DNA from: Phyllobacterium lublinensis
Lineage (GTDB): Bacteria > Pseudomonadota > Alphaproteobacteria > Rhizobiales > Rhizobiaceae
DNA: 64,000 nucleotides
Assembly: GCF_020164435.1 (NCBI RefSeq)
Contig: NZ_JAIUDQ010000002.1
Location: 296,189-360,188 of the forward strand
Direction of reading: 5' to 3'
Position numbers and translations under genes: made by a program. Numbering within the stretch: the stretch's first letter is position 1; each line of letters begins with the position of its first letter. Positions 44,853-53,133 of the stretch are shown here, piece by piece. The notes beneath the pieces were generated by a model. It was not told where the DNA came from and ran no database searches. It was given only the letters and a program-made list of their open reading frames with translations.

Positions 44853-45587
44853 ATGGCAAGGAACTTCCGACCCGCGGATCCTGAAACGGCCCTGTCGGGA
44901 CTTATGTTGTTGTTAAATGAATTTCCCGAAAGCCTGAAGAGAGGGACGATTGGCGAGCAGGTGTGCCGATTGGTGGAAGTACACCACAAAATTAGGGACC
45001 TTGGTGTGTGCATCGTGGCGCCGCTGGTGGCCGAAGACTCCGACTCAGGCAGGGCTCGTCTCTTAGCTTACTTGCGAGACCAGGTTGGCCGCATAGTTCA
45101 CACGGACGAATTGATGATCGTTGCAGCTATAACCGACTATCAAAGGCGGGTTCGAGAGCTTCGTACAAACTTCGGCTGGCCAATAATATCAGGTATGGCA
45201 GTTCGAGACATGCGCGAAGATGCGCGTTCGGTAGCTTCTCCGGGAGACCGGCTCCCTGGTGACATGGCGCCTGAAGAATATTTGCTACTCGACGACACTA
45301 ATGATCTTGACGCGGTAAGACGCTGGCAAGTGGTTGGCAAAATGCGGAGCGAAAAGGGACCATTGAAAAGAAAGCTCTTGAACTACTTGCTTCAGGCGGT
45401 AGGCAGTCGCGTGACGGCTGAGGAACTGCGACAGGTCGGCAAAGACGACTCCCAGTGGCCAACTGCGATTCGTGAGCTTCAGACCGAGGGTTGGGAAATC
45501 TGCAGAGAAGCGGGTAGCGCCATAGGGGTTCCCCCCGGATTATTCATCCTGAGAACCGCAATTCGAAGCGCGGTCCCAGCTGCTTGA
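44853..45587 (+). CDS. Two-winged-helix protein, probable regulator
   Basis: A 244-residue protein with two similar winged-helix segments. The first is LLAYLRDQVGRIVHTDELMI with YQRRVRELRTNFGWPI; the second is LNYLLQAVGSRVTAEELRQV with WPTAIRELQTEGWEI. This kind of module occurs as the N-terminal reader domain of some HNH endonucleases, but no HNH motif is present here. It is divergent from the GHKL ATPase gene, which suits a regulator of the module or a DNA-recognition subunit. The ATG at 44853 follows AAGG; an in-frame TTG at 44847 exists. Confidence 0.65.
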   Translation: MARNFRPADPETALSGLMLLLNEFPESLKRGTIGEQVCRLVEVHHKIRDLGVCIVAPLVAEDSDSGRARLLAYLRDQVGRIVHTDELMIVAAITDYQRRVRELRTNFGWPIISGMAVRDMREDARSVASPGDRLPGDMAPEEYLLLDDTNDLDAVRRWQVVGKMRSEKGPLKRKLLNYLLQAVGSRVTAEELRQVGKDDSQWPTAIRELQTEGWEICREAGSAIGVPPGLFILRTAIRSAVPAA

Positions 45588-45880
45588 GACGACTTCAACT
45601 CGGGGGACACCAGTGGCAATTTCGGTTTTTTTGATCTTCGCATTCGGATGCGCGATGTATCGCTGAGTTCAAGGTTGCCCACATGAACTCCCTCATCACG
45701 ACGTTACATCGCGTCAGAAAGTTGCCGCCGTATTACTTCCCTTATGTGTGCCCGCGGTGACGTGGGTACAATTCCAAGAATTTGCGCGATTATTCAGGTC
45801 TAAGCGCGTCTGTGGTCCAACCTCGTATTCGGCAAACGAATTTATCGCGAACAAGAACGTCAAGGCGAGACACCGCTAGT

Positions 45881-46945
45881 TCATGCCGTCTGAGCCAGAG
45901 GTAAAAACAGGTTGCGCACCATATGACCCAACGCGCCAGCAAATGGCGGCGGAACAGCATTGCCGATCTGTCGGGCAATCTCGACCTTCGTTCCGACGAA
46001 TTGGAAGTCGTCGGGGAAACCCATCAGCCTGGCCGCTTCTCGGTGTGTTATAGGGCGGTCTTGGATCGGGTGAAGGTACCGCCCTTTTTCAGGTTTGTAG
46101 AATTCGGTCCGGATTGTCACGGACGGACGATCCCACCACAGCCGGCCGAACAGATCAGTCCCGCCCGACGTTTTTCGTATCCAGCAACCTGGTGTGAGGT
46201 GTGGAGCATTTCGCTGCAGGTCGAAACGATTGCCTCCCTCAGGGACTGCCCGATAACGATCCATGCTCTTTGGGGTAGGATTTCGCCCGAAATGCAGGTC
46301 GAGAGGCGCTTTGCCTTCGATGGTGTCTCGTGTCGGAGGTGGCAAGTCCTCAATAACATCGCGCACGGTGCGCCACTTGGGCAGATTCGACATCACTGCG
46401 GGTGCGGCGTGAGAGGGTAAGGGCGGAAAAGCGGGCGCCCAGTCAACATTCCTCCAACCAAGAACGATGGTGCGCTTCCGCGTTTGCGGAGCGCCATAAT
46501 CGGCTGTGTTCAAAATAGCTATATCAGTTTGGAAACCATACTTTAGTGCTCTTTCTCGAATATCAGCTAGCTCCGGCGAGCGATACAGTTCAGCAACGTT
46601 TTCCATCAAGAACACTGAAGCGCCCGACCTATCCGCAATTTCTAGGTACGGCTCCCACAACGCTCGACGCTGGTCACCATCCCGTTTTTTGTTAAGAAGG
46701 CTAAAGCCCTGACAGGGCGGGCCTCCTACAACCACATCAGCTTTCGGTACAGGATTTTCCACGAGCCATTGATCTATGTTGGCACATACCGACTTGCCAC
46801 GAAAATTGGCGGCGTGGGTTGCGACCGCGGCTGAATCATTGTCGATTGCAAGCACGGTTTCAAAACCGCCCGAAAAACGGCGGTCAACAAGGCCGAGGCT
46901 TAGCCCTCCGGCACCACAGAACAAATCTATGACCCTAAGCGCCAA
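45881..46945 (-). CDS. DNA (cytosine-5) methyltransferase
   Basis: A 354-residue C5 methylase with all main motifs: motif I DLFCGAGGLSLGL, motif IV GGPPCQGFS with the catalytic Cys, motif VI MENV, motif VIII QTRKR and motif X RQIGNAVPPP. The short target-recognition region (roughly 200-280) gives no readable specificity. It would protect the host's own sites from a nuclease of this island. Divergent from vsr with a gap of about 157 bp. Confidence 0.95.
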   Translation of the reverse strand: MALRVIDLFCGAGGLSLGLVDRRFSGGFETVLAIDNDSAAVATHAANFRGKSVCANIDQWLVENPVPKADVVVGGPPCQGFSLLNKKRDGDQRRALWEPYLEIADRSGASVFLMENVAELYRSPELADIRERALKYGFQTDIAILNTADYGAPQTRKRTIVLGWRNVDWAPAFPPLPSHAAPAVMSNLPKWRTVRDVIEDLPPPTRDTIEGKAPLDLHFGRNPTPKSMDRYRAVPEGGNRFDLQRNAPHLTPGCWIRKTSGGTDLFGRLWWDRPSVTIRTEFYKPEKGRYLHPIQDRPITHREAARLMGFPDDFQFVGTKVEIARQIGNAVPPPFAGALGHMVRNLFLPLAQTA

Positions 46946-47102
46946 TGACTTTCCTCCGACTCACTTCGAAAAAACCGTACCCTACCGTTATCAGTATTCC
47001 AATACGAGGGCATAACGCGCCCTACGGTCAATTCAAAACCATCCCTGTTTCCCACACATTCCGTCGCTGGTTTTGCGATCGATTGAGCGATAAGGTTGTT
47101 AC

Positions 47103-47534
47103 ATGGACATATTTGACCCCCAGATGCGCAGCCGAGTCATGTCGAGCGTGAAACGGAAGAATACGTCACCCGAGCTAAAAGTTCGTGGGTTATTGTGGAA
47201 TCTGGGATTTCGTTATCGTCTACACGCCGCCGAGCTTCCCGGAAAGCCTGATATCGTCTTTCGTAAACGGAGGAAGGCCATCTTTGTACATGGTTGTTTT
47301 TGGCATGGTCATGATAATGAACTATGTAGAAAGGCAAAGCGACCAAACTCTAGGCGAGACTTCTGGGATAAAAAGCTCGATAAAAATATTGCCCGAGACA
47401 GGGTGAACGAGGCTGCACTAATCGAATTGGGCTTTAGCGTACTGGTCTTGTGGGAATGTGATTTAAAGGACACGAGATCAGTCAAGGCAAGGTTGATTGA
47501 TTTCTTGAAGGGGGAGCAAGTAGTTGCAGACTAG
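47103..47534 (+). CDS. vsr: Very short patch repair endonuclease
   Basis: A 143-residue Vsr protein: RSRVMSSVKRKNTSPEL at the N-terminus, the catalytic PGKPDIVF, and HGCFWHGHDN plus FWDKKLDKNIARD, all family hallmarks. Vsr nicks beside T:G mismatches that arise when 5-methylcytosine deaminates, so it accompanies cytosine methylases. It is divergent from the methylase gene here, which fits that pairing. Confidence 0.95.
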   Translation: MDIFDPQMRSRVMSSVKRKNTSPELKVRGLLWNLGFRYRLHAAELPGKPDIVFRKRRKAIFVHGCFWHGHDNELCRKAKRPNSRRDFWDKKLDKNIARDRVNEAALIELGFSVLVLWECDLKDTRSVKARLIDFLKGEQVVAD

Positions 47535-47800
47535 TAATAACCGAGAGAATGTTTTGAAATTCAAGAACATTTGATTCGAACTAACATTTGGATGTGGGTG
47601 GATCGTTGATAGAGATGCGCAATTTGCTATCGATCTTGATGTGTAAAATATTCTGGTTGCGCCCATGGCGGTAAACACCAGCCCACGGCCAATAGGGACG
47701 GAGCGATCCCACGGCGAAGCGTTCGGGACATCGGATACCTATCGAATATGAACTGGTAGGCCGTGAAGCATCAACGTTGTGGGCCTCGTCGAACCATTAC

Positions 47801-49096
47801 TTAGAAATGCAAGACCTCTTCCGGTCGTCTGTTCGCTAACCGACGATCAAACTCGCTGTCTATGCGATCCAGGTATTGGTGAAGTTTCAGCCCTGCCTCT
47901 TCCGCCAACAGTATGGTCTGCTCGGCAACAAGAAGACCGCTTACGAGTAGTATCGGATATTCATCTTCAATGACTTCCATCTGCACCCTCTCTGAAAAGT
48001 AGCTGGTGGTTACGAAGACACCGAACCAGCCGCGTTTTAACCGAGCAACCGTACGAGCAATATCAAGCGCATCGGTGCCAGAGCTAAGTGCGACGCATTT
48101 TGCCTGACCGTAGATGATCTGTCGTACGGCACCAAATCCTTCGCCCATATCGATGCGCGCGATGAAGTCAGCGCCCCCATCACCCGACATTCGTGTGATC
48201 CATCCCTCAACTATTCGCTTGCCTGAGCCAGCGAGAAGACGTTTCGCAATTTCGTAAGCCAAGCCTTCGAACCGATGCTTTCGGCCGTTGTAGTATCGGT
48301 AAACAGTGTCCAGCACCCGGTATTCGGGGGTGTTGGGCGCTGGAAGCTGCGCCTCTCGCCTCGTGATGCGCAGCTTTGCGGCGCGCCTACGCAAGCCTGT
48401 GAAGGCGGCAGGCCCACGATCGACGTAGGTCCGCCACGCGCGCGGCGACAACAGGGTGGTTTCGGCGATTGTAAGCGCGGGCTCACGTCGAGCTGTAATC
48501 CACGTCCAGTCGAACAGCTCATGTTCAGTTGCCATGGAAAAAACGACAAAGTCGAAGACATAGTTGGTGAACGTAGCACCGGACTTCCGGTTAAATTGGG
48601 AAACACGTTCGACCCTCTCGATTACGCCATATCCCTGAAACGCGACGTACCCCTTAGGCACACCCATTACCGTCTTGCGTCGGAAGAAAAGAAGAGGTGG
48701 CGCGGCGGCGCGATCCTCCCAAGAGAATGAAGTGTGTTGAGCGTGCGCGGCCAGCAAAACCCTATTGCCTGGGGCTAGGGCCGGGTCGCCACCCGGCGTT
48801 TTGGCGTCTCCAAAATATCGGATGTGACCGTTGTCGACGTCGAACAAGTCACGCCAGGGGGTGTACTCAGATCCTTCACGGTGAGGGCTGCTCGAGATTA
48901 AAACTGCAGGCCGCCGAACCGCTCCGCCTGCATCGGTTACGGTCGCAATAGGATTGATCCCCTTCTCCAATAGAGCCTTAGGTCGACCTTCCGTCCTTGT
49001 TACATGAACAAAATTGGGAAATCCGTCGACGGTTGGATGGAGAGTCTCAAAACCTTTTGAGTATCGAAGTGTGTCACCGATTCGCAGTCGTTCCAT
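47801..49096 (-). CDS. AspBHI/MspJI-type restriction endonuclease
   Basis: A 431-residue protein. The N-terminal part (TPWRDLFDVDNGHIRYFGDA, then GNRVLLAAHAQH) resembles the SRA-like modified-base-reading domain of AspBHI. The C-terminal ~150 residues are an Mrr-type nuclease: GDGGADFIARID, then IIYGQAKC, the D...QxK active site. Enzymes of this family cut next to 5-methylcytosine or its derivatives. That creates a puzzle beside a resident cytosine methylase. It is transcribed alone. Confidence 0.85.
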   Translation of the reverse strand: MERLRIGDTLRYSKGFETLHPTVDGFPNFVHVTRTEGRPKALLEKGINPIATVTDAGGAVRRPAVLISSSPHREGSEYTPWRDLFDVDNGHIRYFGDAKTPGGDPALAPGNRVLLAAHAQHTSFSWEDRAAAPPLLFFRRKTVMGVPKGYVAFQGYGVIERVERVSQFNRKSGATFTNYVFDFVVFSMATEHELFDWTWITARREPALTIAETTLLSPRAWRTYVDRGPAAFTGLRRRAAKLRITRREAQLPAPNTPEYRVLDTVYRYYNGRKHRFEGLAYEIAKRLLAGSGKRIVEGWITRMSGDGGADFIARIDMGEGFGAVRQIIYGQAKCVALSSGTDALDIARTVARLKRGWFGVFVTTSYFSERVQMEVIEDEYPILLVSGLLVAEQTILLAEEAGLKLHQYLDRIDSEFDRRLANRRPEEVLHF

Positions 49097-49356
49097 TCTT
49101 GCACCATATTTACAACCACTAGGAGTAACAACCGTTGACTTGCCGGATGACAGGCGTTGCTAAACGCCTTCTCTGCTTCCCGCTCGAGATGAACGGGTGG
49201 GACGGTTATGCTCCGCTTGCCAAACTAATTCTCAAGTGCGCCCGAGGAATTTAAGCCTCAACAAGCATCCCTCGCAATGGCTGCGCTTTATTGCGCATTC
49301 ATTTGCGAACGCCTTTTGATTTCTCGGACATTTTTTTGTCAGCGTTGAGTCGTTCT

Positions 49357-49926
49357 CTACTCATTGGCAGGGTCGGTCGTCTGAAGGCTCAAGCTCCGTA
49401 TCCAGCGGCTTCGTTCGCTCTTGTGCGCGTCAACGGCCAAAAACATCGGGCGTCCACTACTTAATACCACGAGCAGGTCACTCGCGAAGTTCGGCAAAAC
49501 CCAAAGGCTAGCGGTCCACCAGCGCTCACCGCGAACCTTATCGATAAAAGCAATTCCCTTTGGCGGAATGTAAATAGGTATTTGTCGGCCGCGATATGTA
49601 CGATACCTGAGCGATCCATGTTCATCGCGGGCCTGCACATCTTTGAGGGTCGCGTGAAGGTTACGTGGTCCTAAATCGTTACCGTAGATCGTGAACTCGT
49701 AAGTATCATCTTTTTGTTGGGGGGGATAAGTAGCTACTCCGACGACAGTGAGCCGCGTAGTGAACTTATAAATAGGTTGGCCATCGTCCAAATCCCATGC
49801 GGTTTCGGGCGAATAAAGATTATAATTAATGGCCGCGTCGACACTTACCTCATAGCGGTCAACCCGAATGGCGAGAAATGTGTGTTCGTCGGCGGAGGCA
49901 TTTTGGCGCTTCTTCTTTTGGGGCAT
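49357..49926 (-). CDS. Hypothetical protein at the end of the defence cargo
   Basis: A 189-residue protein, basic at the N-terminus (PQKKKRQNASADEH) and beta-rich afterwards (TTRLTVVGVATYPPQQKDDT; RQIPIYIPPKGIAFIDKVRG). It has no recognised domain, signal peptide or membrane segment. It is 260 bp from the AspBHI-type gene on the same strand. Confidence 0.6.
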   Translation of the reverse strand: MPQKKKRQNASADEHTFLAIRVDRYEVSVDAAINYNLYSPETAWDLDDGQPIYKFTTRLTVVGVATYPPQQKDDTYEFTIYGNDLGPRNLHATLKDVQARDEHGSLRYRTYRGRQIPIYIPPKGIAFIDKVRGERWWTASLWVLPNFASDLLVVLSSGRPMFLAVDAHKSERSRWIRSLSLQTTDPANE

Positions 49927-50238
49927 ATTGACCTCCCTGGGTCCCTATTGCACTTGTGATTTCATCAGACCACAAGGAAACCGTAACCTGCTGACCCGAG
50001 CTATTTAAGTGCAATCTGCATAGGGCGGGCACAGAATTGTCGCTTAAACGTGTCGGTCCCTCAGGACTTGCCATTGACAGCAAATGCAACGGCAATCGGA
50101 CCTGATCCGGCTATGGCATTTCGGGTCTCATTCGGACCGATCGTTGGCAAAAGCTAATAAGTGATTGAAATTTCTGGTACAAACAAGGGGAATCGAACCC
50201 TTGTTTGCCGCCGTGAGAGGGTGAAGTGGGAGCGCCGT
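49927..50238. other. Gap with a tRNA T-arm-like sequence
   Basis: About 310 bp with no gene. On the minus strand near 50185-50220 there is a short stem-loop with GGGTTCGATTCCC-like sequence resembling a tRNA or tmRNA T-arm. No acceptor stem, anticodon arm or second copy was found, so it is not called as a tRNA. Confidence 0.35.
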
Positions 50239-50301
50239 TCACCCGGATGTAAATGCCAAGCAGCTCCAGAGTGCCAGCACCGCGAAGATGAGGTCTTTCA
50301 T
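50239..50301 (-). CDS. Possible 20-residue hydrophobic peptide
   Basis: A 20-codon reading whose ATG overlaps the preceding stop as ATGA and which encodes one short hydrophobic stretch (LIFAVLALWSCLAF). The overlap is the same coupling used by the other genes in this cluster. Without that pattern it would not be called. It is also the in-frame end of a longer 117-codon reading from 50592. Confidence 0.3.
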   Translation of the reverse strand: MKDLIFAVLALWSCLAFTSG

Positions 50302-50592
50302 TTCGCATGCTTCTGTATGTCGGCCATCCACCAAGTAATAAAATGTGGGTGCTGATAGCACTTCTGCCTGTAAGTCGGCTCGGTCGCCCGCTGCCGCCAG
50401 TAATACTGCATGGGCGTTTCGACGTGGGCCTTCTGCACCACTGGCGGCCGTGGTTTCTGGACCTGCGCCGCCGCTGCTTGCGGCGGACCCTGCATGTGCG
50501 TCTCCGTGCCTATTAGCGAAGAACATGTAGGTGAACAGCATCGCGACGCACACCCAGAAACATCTGTGAAAGGTCTGCCCGCTGTCGCTCAT
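50298..50592 (-). pseudogene. Membrane-anchored small protein, frameshifted or overlapping
   Basis: The 5' part from the ATG at 50592 encodes a single membrane helix (CFWVCVAMLFTYMFFA). In the same frame it then becomes alanine/glycine-rich and ends at 50239. In the next frame a more protein-like sequence with Trp, Tyr and Cys (MQYYWRQRATEPTYRQKC) ends at 50298, exactly overlapping the next ATG. The simplest reading is one gene with a frameshift near the GC-rich middle; a real overlapping pair or a programmed shift is possible. The ATG overlaps the preceding stop (ATGA). Confidence 0.4.
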
Positions 50593-50693
50593 TGGTGGTG
50601 CGTATGTTTTCCAGCTCCTTTTGGATAGCTTCCGAACGCCGCCACCGCGAAGATGAGCCAGAGCCCGCCGATCAACCCGGTGATCCACATCAT
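50589..50693 (-). CDS. 34-residue single-helix membrane peptide
   Basis: A very short gene encoding one hydrophobic helix (MWITGLIGGLWLIFAVAAFG) and a short basic tail. Its ATG overlaps the Rap1a-like stop (ATGA) and its stop overlaps the next ATG (ATGA), which makes a strong case for translation in a coupled chain. Function unknown; the size and layout are reminiscent of phage lysis-cassette peptides but nothing confirms that. Confidence 0.5.
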   Translation of the reverse strand: MMWITGLIGGLWLIFAVAAFGSYPKGAGKHTHHQ

Positions 50694-51163
50694 AGCGCCT
50701 TCCCCTTCTCGACAGGGCAGAACGCCTCGGCAATGGCAATGGAGACCAAGCCACTCGCCCCGAAGTGCCGTTCCTCCGGGTGCGCCTTCAGGTATTTGAA
50801 TACCACATCCACCAACTGGCCGTTGGTCACGCCTGTCGCCGTGATGCACACCGGCATTTTGTTCATTTCCCGAACATACTCCAGACTATCGGCCACCGCC
50901 GCGACATAGCCGAGACAGTAAAGGTTATGGTACTTGCCAGACTTCTCTAGGCACTCTTCCTGCAGCGCATTGCCGCTCTTGAACCCAGCAGCCTTCGCAT
51001 GCCCGCCGAACACAATGGCCAGCACAAAGACGGCGAGCAGGAGCACGCAGAATGTCTTGAAATGCCCCTTGAAACGCAGGAAGTCGGACAGCAGCGTGCC
51101 CCGGCGGTCGAGGTTGCGCAGTTGCGCCCGTTTGATCTGCAGGTCGAGGTCATGTTCGGTCAT
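50690..51163 (-). CDS. Rap1a/Tai immunity-like protein, membrane-anchored
   Basis: A 157-residue protein with a cytoplasmic basic N-terminus, one membrane helix (FCVLLLAVFVLAIVFGG, about 35-51), and a periplasmic domain with the Rap1a/Tai pattern: CLEKSGKYHNLYCLGYVAAV, PVCITATGVTNGQLVDVVF, LKAHPEERHFGASGLVSIAI and a late Cys. Characterised members neutralise T6SS peptidoglycan amidases, but relatives on phages and islands have no known partner and no amidase effector is visible here. The ATG at 51163 is used. Confidence 0.75.
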   Translation of the reverse strand: MTEHDLDLQIKRAQLRNLDRRGTLLSDFLRFKGHFKTFCVLLLAVFVLAIVFGGHAKAAGFKSGNALQEECLEKSGKYHNLYCLGYVAAVADSLEYVREMNKMPVCITATGVTNGQLVDVVFKYLKAHPEERHFGASGLVSIAIAEAFCPVEKGKAL

Positions 51164-51167
51164 TTGT

Positions 51168-51536
51168 TCAAGCCCCGCGCGGGACGCGCTTGCACGACCC
51201 GAAGCTGGAGTAGACCTGTCCGGCAAGCGTCGCGACTTCAACGAAGTCGCCGTTCCCACCGAGTTTGGCTAACAGTCCGTTGGTGGGAACGGCTATATTG
51301 AGAAAGAGGCCGCTCGACGAAAACGTAGCGGTATACGGATCACAGCCCTTACTGTCGCAGCGGGCTAGGGTCTTGTCGCGCATGTCGATCAGGTTGAACA
51401 CGGCCAGTTTTGCAGGCTGACAGCCCGACGATGTGCAGATAAATTTCGACGTGATGTCGCAGCGAAGCAGAGCGTCATCCGCATGGGCGGCACCGGCGCA
51501 AAGTACGAGTGCGAGGGGGGTGAGTAGGGTCTTCAC
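51168..51536 (-). CDS. Small exported cysteine-containing protein
   Basis: A 122-residue protein with a signal peptide (KTLLTPLALVLCAGAAHA) and a mature domain holding several Cys (ALLRCDITSKFICTSSGC). The family is not recognised. A GTG at 51536 after AAGGAAAAC is chosen because it starts the signal peptide; an ATG at 51563 is in frame. The first ~20 codons closely resemble those of the exported protein at 51829-52266, so the two share an origin at their 5' ends. Confidence 0.6.
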   Translation of the reverse strand: MKTLLTPLALVLCAGAAHADDALLRCDITSKFICTSSGCQPAKLAVFNLIDMRDKTLARCDSKGCDPYTATFSSSGLFLNIAVPTNGLLAKLGGNGDFVEVATLAGQVYSSFGSCKRVPRGA

Positions 51537-51598
51537 AAAAGTTTTCCTTGTCTGGGGCGACATTGCAGCACTGGACTGCCCCGAAGTGAAATGTCAGG

Positions 51599-51832
51599 TT
51601 AATTTCGGATGTACTTCAGGGTGGCCAGCCACAGGGCGGTCAGCACAAGAGTTTGGCCAATTGGCAGCGGCTCTTCGTAGGTCAAAAACATCAGGCCGAT
51701 ATACAGCAGACCAAGAACCGCGCCGTTGTAGCGGGCGACAAGCAGGCCAACCCAGACCGGGGCCAGCCCGATGCCGAAAACAAGGGCAATGGCCAGAAAC
51801 GGGTGATTGTCGTCAAACATACCCATGGTCAT
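51599..51832 (-). CDS. Small three-helix membrane protein
   Basis: A 77-residue protein with three hydrophobic stretches (FLAIALVFGIGLAPVWVGLL; VLGLLYIGLMFL; GQTLVLTALWLATL). The ATG overlaps the stop of the upstream exported-protein gene (ATGA). The family is not recognised; holin-like topology is one possibility. Confidence 0.6.
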   Translation of the reverse strand: MTMGMFDDNHPFLAIALVFGIGLAPVWVGLLVARYNGAVLGLLYIGLMFLTYEEPLPIGQTLVLTALWLATLKYIRN

Positions 51833-52266
51833 TTGCAATCGGCCAAGTAAGCAGCAGTTTTTGTAACCACCTGCTGGGGGCCAAATTTTTGCTGGGTCCA
51901 CGTCACCTTGCCGGGGCTGAAGGTGAAGATTTCGATGTCGGCTTTCGGGAACATCGCGAAGACGACATAGGTGGAACCATCATTGAACAGGAAGCGGACA
52001 GTCGCCCCATCTGCGAGGTAGGAGAAATCGACGCCGGTCGCATCGCGCACCCGTATGTCGGGATTGCCTTGATCATCCTGCCCCAGCTTAATGGTCCCGC
52101 CGGTGATGGCATCATCAACCCAGTCTTTCGACGCGAGGTCGGCGGTGACGAGCCCGCCTTGGTGGAATATCGCGTAGCCATGCGACGCCCCGCAGGTTGC
52201 CAGTGTTGTGGCATGGGCGGCACTGGCGCACAGGGCGAGCGCGAGGGATGCGAGTAGGGTCTTCAT
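51829..52266 (-). CDS. Small exported protein
   Basis: A 145-residue protein with a signal peptide (KTLLASLALALCASAAHA) and a mature beta-rich domain with two Cys, one near each end (LATCGASHGY; AYLADCK). It is first in the minus-strand chain that continues with the three-helix, exported, Rap1a-like and tiny membrane proteins. Function unknown. Confidence 0.65.
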   Translation of the reverse strand: MKTLLASLALALCASAAHATTLATCGASHGYAIFHQGGLVTADLASKDWVDDAITGGTIKLGQDDQGNPDIRVRDATGVDFSYLADGATVRFLFNDGSTYVVFAMFPKADIEIFTFSPGKVTWTQQKFGPQQVVTKTAAYLADCK

Positions 52267-52623
52267 TTACTTTCTTACTTTCCCTTATGGTGATAGGTGA
52301 GAGCCCAAGCCCTCACATGTAGTTGTGCTGGAACACGTCCAGCTCGATGTCGGTGTCGTCTGCCTATGAGGTCGCAAATGGTGAACCAATTGCAAGTGCA
52401 GTGGCGTCAAAGCGCAAGCAATTGGCGTCCCCAAACAAGAAGTTCTGCACCGTATGCTTGCGCCTCGCAGTCCCAGTTGCTAACTCATCGAAGTGCATCC
52501 AGAGAGGGCTTAGCCCCGCCAACCAGCCTTGACCGGCAACGGTGGTACGACGATGTGGCCCCGGATGGGCAACAATAGGTCGTTCAGCCCTCCCCAGATG
52601 CGTGTGTAACGTGGAGGGTTTTT
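52267..52623. other. Gap upstream of the exported-protein cluster
   Basis: About 357 bp between two divergent genes. Short overlapping readings have no domain. It should contain the promoter for the minus-strand cluster; GTGGAGG at its right end (52610-52616) serves the next gene. Confidence 0.4.
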
Positions 52624-53031
52624 ATGAAACGTAGGATTAGCCAGTCCCGGCAGCTCGCGCTCGACCAACTCGCCGCTTATTACGGCTGGGTGATGCCGTT
52701 CGGTAGTGGAGCTGCGTGGACGATGGGCAGACCGGCGATGATTGGCGGCGTCCGTCGCTATGCGCGCCTGTGGCTGCTGGCGACAGGCGAGCTGCCCACC
52801 GGCATCCATGAGGTGCCGTGGGGTCAAAACGCTGGCTGGAACAATGGTCGCGGCTATAGCAGTGAGATCGACTTCGATCTGCTTCAGCGCTCTTCGCTTC
52901 CTCACGGGGTCTCTGGTCCGCCTGCACCCCCGGTCAGATATGACTTCAGAGGGGTGAAGGGGATACAGGGACAAACCCAAGAGGGCGCGGCGGTGCTGTC
53001 CCCATCGCGTCTATGGAGATCGAGCTCGTGA
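52624..53031 (+). CDS. Hypothetical protein at the right end of the first element
   Basis: A 135-residue reading with an aromatic-rich first half (LDQLAAYYGWVMPFGSGAAW) and a proline-rich second half that loses protein character. GGAGGG precedes the ATG. Not recognised. It ends about 35 bp before the paired arm-type sites. Confidence 0.35.
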   Translation: MKRRISQSRQLALDQLAAYYGWVMPFGSGAAWTMGRPAMIGGVRRYARLWLLATGELPTGIHEVPWGQNAGWNNGRGYSSEIDFDLLQRSSLPHGVSGPPAPPVRYDFRGVKGIQGQTQEGAAVLSPSRLWRSSS

Positions 53032-53065
53032 GCGTTCGCCATCATTCGTCCTCGTACCCAGGGGT

Positions 53066-53085
53066 ATATTTGACGTATATTTGAC
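53066..53085 (+). promoter_or_regulatory. Paired ATATTTGAC arm-type sites, right end
   Basis: ATATTTGAC occurs at 53066 and 53077, 11 bp apart, 49 bp inside the second att copy. It repeats the pair at 20589/20600 exactly, in the same orientation and spacing, and so marks the right end of the first element. Confidence 0.7.
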
Positions 53086-53133
53086 GGTTATCGAGCAGAT
53101 ATCGGGAAAAATGATTATATTTTCAGTAGTTAG

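Noticed and set aside
50172..50250. tRNA or tmRNA-like T-arm on the minus strand
   Set aside because: A GGGTTCGATTCCC-like stem-loop is present, but the stem is a base off from a standard T-arm and there is no anticodon arm, acceptor pairing or repeat copy.
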